NCBI GenBank assembly: GCA_946613955.1
Contig: CAMOGC010000016.1
Span: 1 to 16,726, forward strand
Origin: an uncultured Clostridia bacterium
Lineage (GTDB): Bacteria > Bacillota_A > Clostridia > Christensenellales > Aristaeellaceae
Direction of reading: 5' to 3'
DNA: 16,726 bases
Shown here: piece by piece, positions 14,024-16,726 of the stretch
Layout of the letters: each line of letters opens with the position of its first letter
Position numbering within the stretch: position 1 is the stretch's first letter
Made by a program: the position numbers and the translations under genes
Notes under the pieces: model-generated
Told to the model about the DNA's origin: nothing
The model's input: only the letters and a program-made list of their open reading frames with translations
Database searches by the model: none

Positions 14024-15392
14024 CATCATGATCATCGGGGCGGGCCCCGGCGGTATCTTTACGGCCTATGAGCTGGTCACCCGGGCGGAGCGGCCCCTGC
14101 GGATCGCCGTTTTCGAAATGGGCCAGCCCCTGGAAAAACGGAAATGCCCCATCGACGGGGCCCGGATCAAAAGCTGCGTCAGATGCGCCTCCTGCTCCAT
14201 TATGAGCGGCTTTGGCGGCGCCGGGGCTTTCTCCGACGGGAAATACAACATCACCAACGATTTCGGCGGCAGCCTTCATGAGCATGTCGGGAAGAAGAAG
14301 GCCCTGGAGCTGATGCGGTATGTGGACGAAATCAACCTGCGCTACGGCGGGGAGGGGACGAAGAAGTATTCCACGGAGGGAACCGCCATCCGCAAGCTCT
14401 GCATGCAGAACGGGCTGCACCTGCTCGACGCGGAGGTGCGCCATCTGGGGACGGACATCAACGCCGTCGTGCTCGGAAACCTCTACACATTCCTGAAGGA
14501 TCGGGTGGACTTCTTCTTTGGCACCCAGGTCACGGACGTCCGGGAGACGGAAAGCGGCGAATACGAGGTGCTTCTCGGAGAGAAGGAAACTTTCGTGGCT
14601 CCCCGCTGCGTCATCTCCGTCGGGCGCAGCGGCAGCAAGTGGATGGAGGGCATATGCCGGAAGATGGGCATCCGGACCCGCAGCAACCGGGTGGATATCG
14701 GCGTCCGGGTCGAACTGCCGGCGGAGGTGTTCGCCCATCTGACGGACGAGCTGTATGAAAGCAAGATTCTGTATCGGACGGAGAAATTCGAGGATCTGGT
14801 CCGGACCTTCTGCATGAACCCCCGGGGCGCGGTGGTGAGCGAGAACACCAACGGCATCGTCACCGTCAACGGCCACAGCTATGAGGATCCCGCCCGGCAC
14901 ACCGCCAACACGAACTTCGCCCTGCTGGTCAGCCAGCGCTTTTCCGAGCCCTTCAAGGATTCGAACGGATACGGGGAGTCCATCGCCCGGCTCAGCAACA
15001 TGCTGGGAGGCGGGGTCATCGTGCAGCGCTTCGGAGATCTGGTCCGGGGCCGGAGATCCACCCCGGGGCGCATCGCGGGCTCCTTCGTCGTGCCCACGCT
15101 CAGCGCCACGCCGGGGGATCTGAGCCTGGTGATTCCCAAACGGATCCTGGACGGGATTGTCGAAATGATCTACGCCCTGGACAAGATTGCCCCCGGAACC
15201 GCCAACGACGACACCCTGCTTTACGGGGTGGAGGTCAAGTTTTATAATATGGAGGTCGCCCTGGACGAACATCTGGAGACCTCGCATCCCGGCCTGTTCG
15301 TCATCGGCGACGGCAGCGGGGTGACCCATTCCCTGAGCCATGCCAGCGCCAGCGGCGTCTATGTCGCCCGGCATCTGCTGGAGATGGAATAA
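14010..15392 (+). CDS. COG2509-type FAD-dependent oxidoreductase with a cysteine cluster
   Basis: A 460-aa flavoprotein of the uncharacterised FAD-dependent dehydrogenase group (COG2509). The FAD-binding Rossmann motif GAGPGG lies at residues 10-15 (YDIMIIGAGPGGIFTAYEL). Next comes the cysteine set characteristic of this family: Cys46, Cys56, Cys59 and Cys62 in KRKCPIDG and SCVRCASCSI, followed by SGFGGAGAFSDGKYN. The C-terminus carries the second FAD contact, GLFVIGDGSGVTHSLSHASASG. The cysteine spacing suits an Fe-S cluster, though this is inference. The substrate is unknown. Length and motifs are complete. The ATG at 14010 lies inside the end of the RseC-like gene, suggesting coupled translation and a common redox task. 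The TmcAL gene follows 12 nt downstream. Confidence 0.9.
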   Translation: MKRYDIMIIGAGPGGIFTAYELVTRAERPLRIAVFEMGQPLEKRKCPIDGARIKSCVRCASCSIMSGFGGAGAFSDGKYNITNDFGGSLHEHVGKKKALELMRYVDEINLRYGGEGTKKYSTEGTAIRKLCMQNGLHLLDAEVRHLGTDINAVVLGNLYTFLKDRVDFFFGTQVTDVRETESGEYEVLLGEKETFVAPRCVISVGRSGSKWMEGICRKMGIRTRSNRVDIGVRVELPAEVFAHLTDELYESKILYRTEKFEDLVRTFCMNPRGAVVSENTNGIVTVNGHSYEDPARHTANTNFALLVSQRFSEPFKDSNGYGESIARLSNMLGGGVIVQRFGDLVRGRRSTPGRIAGSFVVPTLSATPGDLSLVIPKRILDGIVEMIYALDKIAPGTANDDTLLYGVEVKFYNMEVALDEHLETSHPGLFVIGDGSGVTHSLSHASASGVYVARHLLEME

Positions 15393-15404
15393 AGGAGCCT
15401 TCCC

Positions 15405-16598
15405 ATGCGCGTTCTCGGCATCATCGCGGAATATGACCCCTTTCATCGGGGGCATGAGCGGCATCTCAGGCTGGCCAGGGCATTGGCCCAGCCTGATTTT
15501 ACGTATATCGCCCTGAGCCCCTGCGTCAAACAGCGGGGGGAATTTGCCCTGCTGAGCCCCTATGACCGGGCGGAGGCCGCGCTCCTGGGCGGGGCGGACG
15601 CCGTGTTCGGCCTGCCGGCGGCCTGGGTGTGCCGGGACGCGGAGCATTACGCCCTGGGAGCCGTGGCCACGCTGGGCGGACTGGGCGCCACCCATCTTGC
15701 CTTCGGGGCGGAAAGCAGCGATCTCTCCGGGCTGAAAAGGCTGGCGGAGATGCTGGAAGCGCCTCCGGCTTCCTTCCGGGAAAAGCTGAGGGAGGAGCTG
15801 GCGGCGGGCAGAGGTTATCCGGCCGCTCAGGCCGCCGCGGCGGAGGGCGTGATGCCGGGGGCGGGAAGCATCCTGGGAAGCCCCAACAATATCCTCGCCG
15901 TCTGCTATCTGCGGGCCATCCGGCGGCTGGGCGCGAGGATGACGCCCCTGGCGATTCCCCGGACCGGCGCGTACCGGGCGGACCGGATCGATCCGGAAGC
16001 TCCCTCCGCCTCCGCCGTGCGGGAAGCGCTTTGCCGCGGAGACTGGGCCGGGGGGCTGGCGGCTTTGCCGGAGGCCAGCCGGAGGATTGTCCGCCGGGCG
16101 GCGCTGGCGGGCAAACTGCCGGAGGAAAAACCGCTGGACACGCTGATCCTGGACCGGATCCGCCGGATGAGCCGGGAGGAACTCCGGCAGCTTCCGGAGG
16201 TGAGCGAAGGGCTGGAGGATCGGATCGCCCGGGCGGCGTCCGAGGCGGTCTCCCGGGAGGAGCTGATGGACCGAACGGTCACGAAGCGCTATACCCGCGC
16301 CAGGCTCAGCCGGATTTTCGCCTGGGCCATGATGGGCGTGAGCCGGGAGGAGCTGGAAAAGCTGCCCCTGCCGGAGGAGACGCTGCTGCTGGGGCTTCGG
16401 GCGAACCCGGAGATGACCGCCCTCTGGCGGGACATTCCCCTGCGGATGGTGTCCTCCCTTCGGGAGACGGAAAAGCCGCAGATGTGGCGGGCGGATCGGG
16501 AAGCCTGGCGGATCTGGAACCAGATCCGCCATAAACCGGATCATCCGCCGGAGACGGCGAAGGTCGTGACGATTCCCCCCTTTCCAGGGAACGGATAG
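15405..16598 (+). CDS. tmcAL: tRNA(Met) cytidine acetate ligase (TmcAL, YlbM family)
   Basis: TmcAL uses ATP and acetate to acetylate the wobble cytidine of elongator tRNA(Met) (ac4C34). It is 397 aa, close to the usual length of about 400. The nucleotidyltransferase core begins MRVLGIIAEYDPFHRGHERH, with the HxGH-type motif His14/His17, followed by KQRGEFALLSPYDRAEAAL and LAFGAESSDL. Further family marks are GSPNNILAVCYLRAIRRLG, SASAVREAL, VSEGLEDRI and KRYTRARLSRI. Two positions differ from the common pattern: EYNPFHNGH appears as EYDPFHRGH, and the SGNFVQRGEPA-like loop appears as SPCVKQRGEFA. The start has AAAGGAG 7 nt upstream and lies 12 nt after the flavoprotein stop, so it is the last gene of the operon. 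Confidence 0.9.
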   Translation: MRVLGIIAEYDPFHRGHERHLRLARALAQPDFTYIALSPCVKQRGEFALLSPYDRAEAALLGGADAVFGLPAAWVCRDAEHYALGAVATLGGLGATHLAFGAESSDLSGLKRLAEMLEAPPASFREKLREELAAGRGYPAAQAAAAEGVMPGAGSILGSPNNILAVCYLRAIRRLGARMTPLAIPRTGAYRADRIDPEAPSASAVREALCRGDWAGGLAALPEASRRIVRRAALAGKLPEEKPLDTLILDRIRRMSREELRQLPEVSEGLEDRIARAASEAVSREELMDRTVTKRYTRARLSRIFAWAMMGVSREELEKLPLPEETLLLGLRANPEMTALWRDIPLRMVSSLRETEKPQMWRADREAWRIWNQIRHKPDHPPETAKVVTIPPFPGNG

Positions 16599-16618
16599 AA
16601 GCGTTCTCATGAAAAAGC

Positions 16619-16653
16619 TATCGGAAACGAAAAATAAATTTTCGTTTCCGATA
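16619..16653. terminator. Long hairpin after tmcAL, possible operon terminator
   Basis: TATCGGAAACGAAAA (16619-16633) and its exact complement (16639-16653) form a 15-bp stem with the 5-nt loop ATAAA, and GC(T) bases extend it with one bulge. It starts 20 nt after the tmcAL stop codon. There is no T-run after the stem, so termination would rely on the AT-rich top of the stem or on the palindromes that follow. It could equally be an intergenic repeat. Confidence 0.5.
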
Positions 16654-16671
16654 AGCCTCCGGCGGATGCGT

Positions 16672-16715
16672 CCGGGCGCGAAATGTAATTTTGCCGCTTT
16701 GCGGCACGCGCCCGG
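16672..16715. repeat. Nested palindromes at the window end
   Basis: CCGGGCGCG (16672-16680) pairs with CGCGCCCGG (16707-16715) and encloses a smaller hairpin, TGCCGC-TTT-GCGGCA (16692-16706). The same stretch lies within a 38-codon open frame (16609-16725) that begins MKKLSETKNKFSFP. I cannot tell whether this is a mobile intergenic repeat, a structured RNA or a small gene, and the window ends just after it. Confidence 0.5.
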
Positions 16716-16726
16716 CGCGGCGTAAA

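Noticed and set aside
13950..16610. An 886-codon minus-strand frame opposite the flavoprotein and tmcAL
   Set aside because: Both plus-strand genes are confidently identified. The antisense product has the same shadow composition as the other long antisense frames.

Overview
The window reads like chromosome from a high-GC member of the Clostridia (Firmicutes), possibly a gut or rumen lineage such as the Christensenellales. This is inferred from gene content: a TmcAL-type tRNA(Met) acetate ligase, a clostridial COG2509 flavoprotein, a RseC-like protein, LCP and DUF3298 envelope proteins, and AGGAGG-type ribosome binding sites in very GC-rich DNA. No RNA gene, CRISPR array or phage gene was found.

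Layout. (1) 1-2310, minus strand: an AT-richer block that looks acquired. It holds a REP-associated tyrosine (Y1/HUH) transposase and a TPR/Sel1-repeat protein with an unassigned C-terminal half. Each gene is preceded by a copy of the same 72-bp cassette: an extended -10 promoter followed, further upstream, by a palindromic REP unit. A further REP unit is joined in tandem next to the end of uxaA. (2) 2318-6607: a hexuronate locus. uxaB (tagaturonate reductase) and uxaA (altronate dehydratase) run on the minus strand, divergently from a LacI-family regulator gene on the plus strand. The 168-bp divergent intergenic region has two good promoters and two inverted repeats sharing the half-site GCAATT. 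A strong intrinsic terminator lies between uxaB and uxaA. (3) 6716-9730, plus strand: a branched-chain aminotransferase, an unrecognised 344-aa protein and a RluA-family pseudouridine synthase. (4) 9774-16598, plus strand: a consensus-like promoter leads a tightly packed run of six genes. These are an LCP-domain exported protein, a zinc-ribbon membrane protein with a large extracytoplasmic part, a secreted DUF3298 protein, a RseC-like membrane protein, an overlapping COG2509 FAD/cysteine-cluster oxidoreductase, and TmcAL. (5) 16599-16726: a dense set of palindromes that coincides with a 38-codon open frame.

How the genes work together. uxaB and uxaA carry out two consecutive steps of galacturonate breakdown (tagaturonate to altronate to 2-keto-3-deoxygluconate), and the divergent LacI-type protein is the obvious candidate regulator. 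The isomerase, kinase and aldolase of the pathway are not in the window. The first three genes of the last operon look like a cell-envelope module. The next two look like a membrane redox pair, since both carry cysteine clusters. TmcAL closes the operon as a tRNA modification gene.

No clearly new defence or mobile system is visible. The most unusual items are the duplicated REP-promoter cassette, the uxaB/uxaA intercistronic terminator, the zinc-ribbon/LCP/DUF3298 grouping, the RseC-flavoprotein pair and the palindromic tail.
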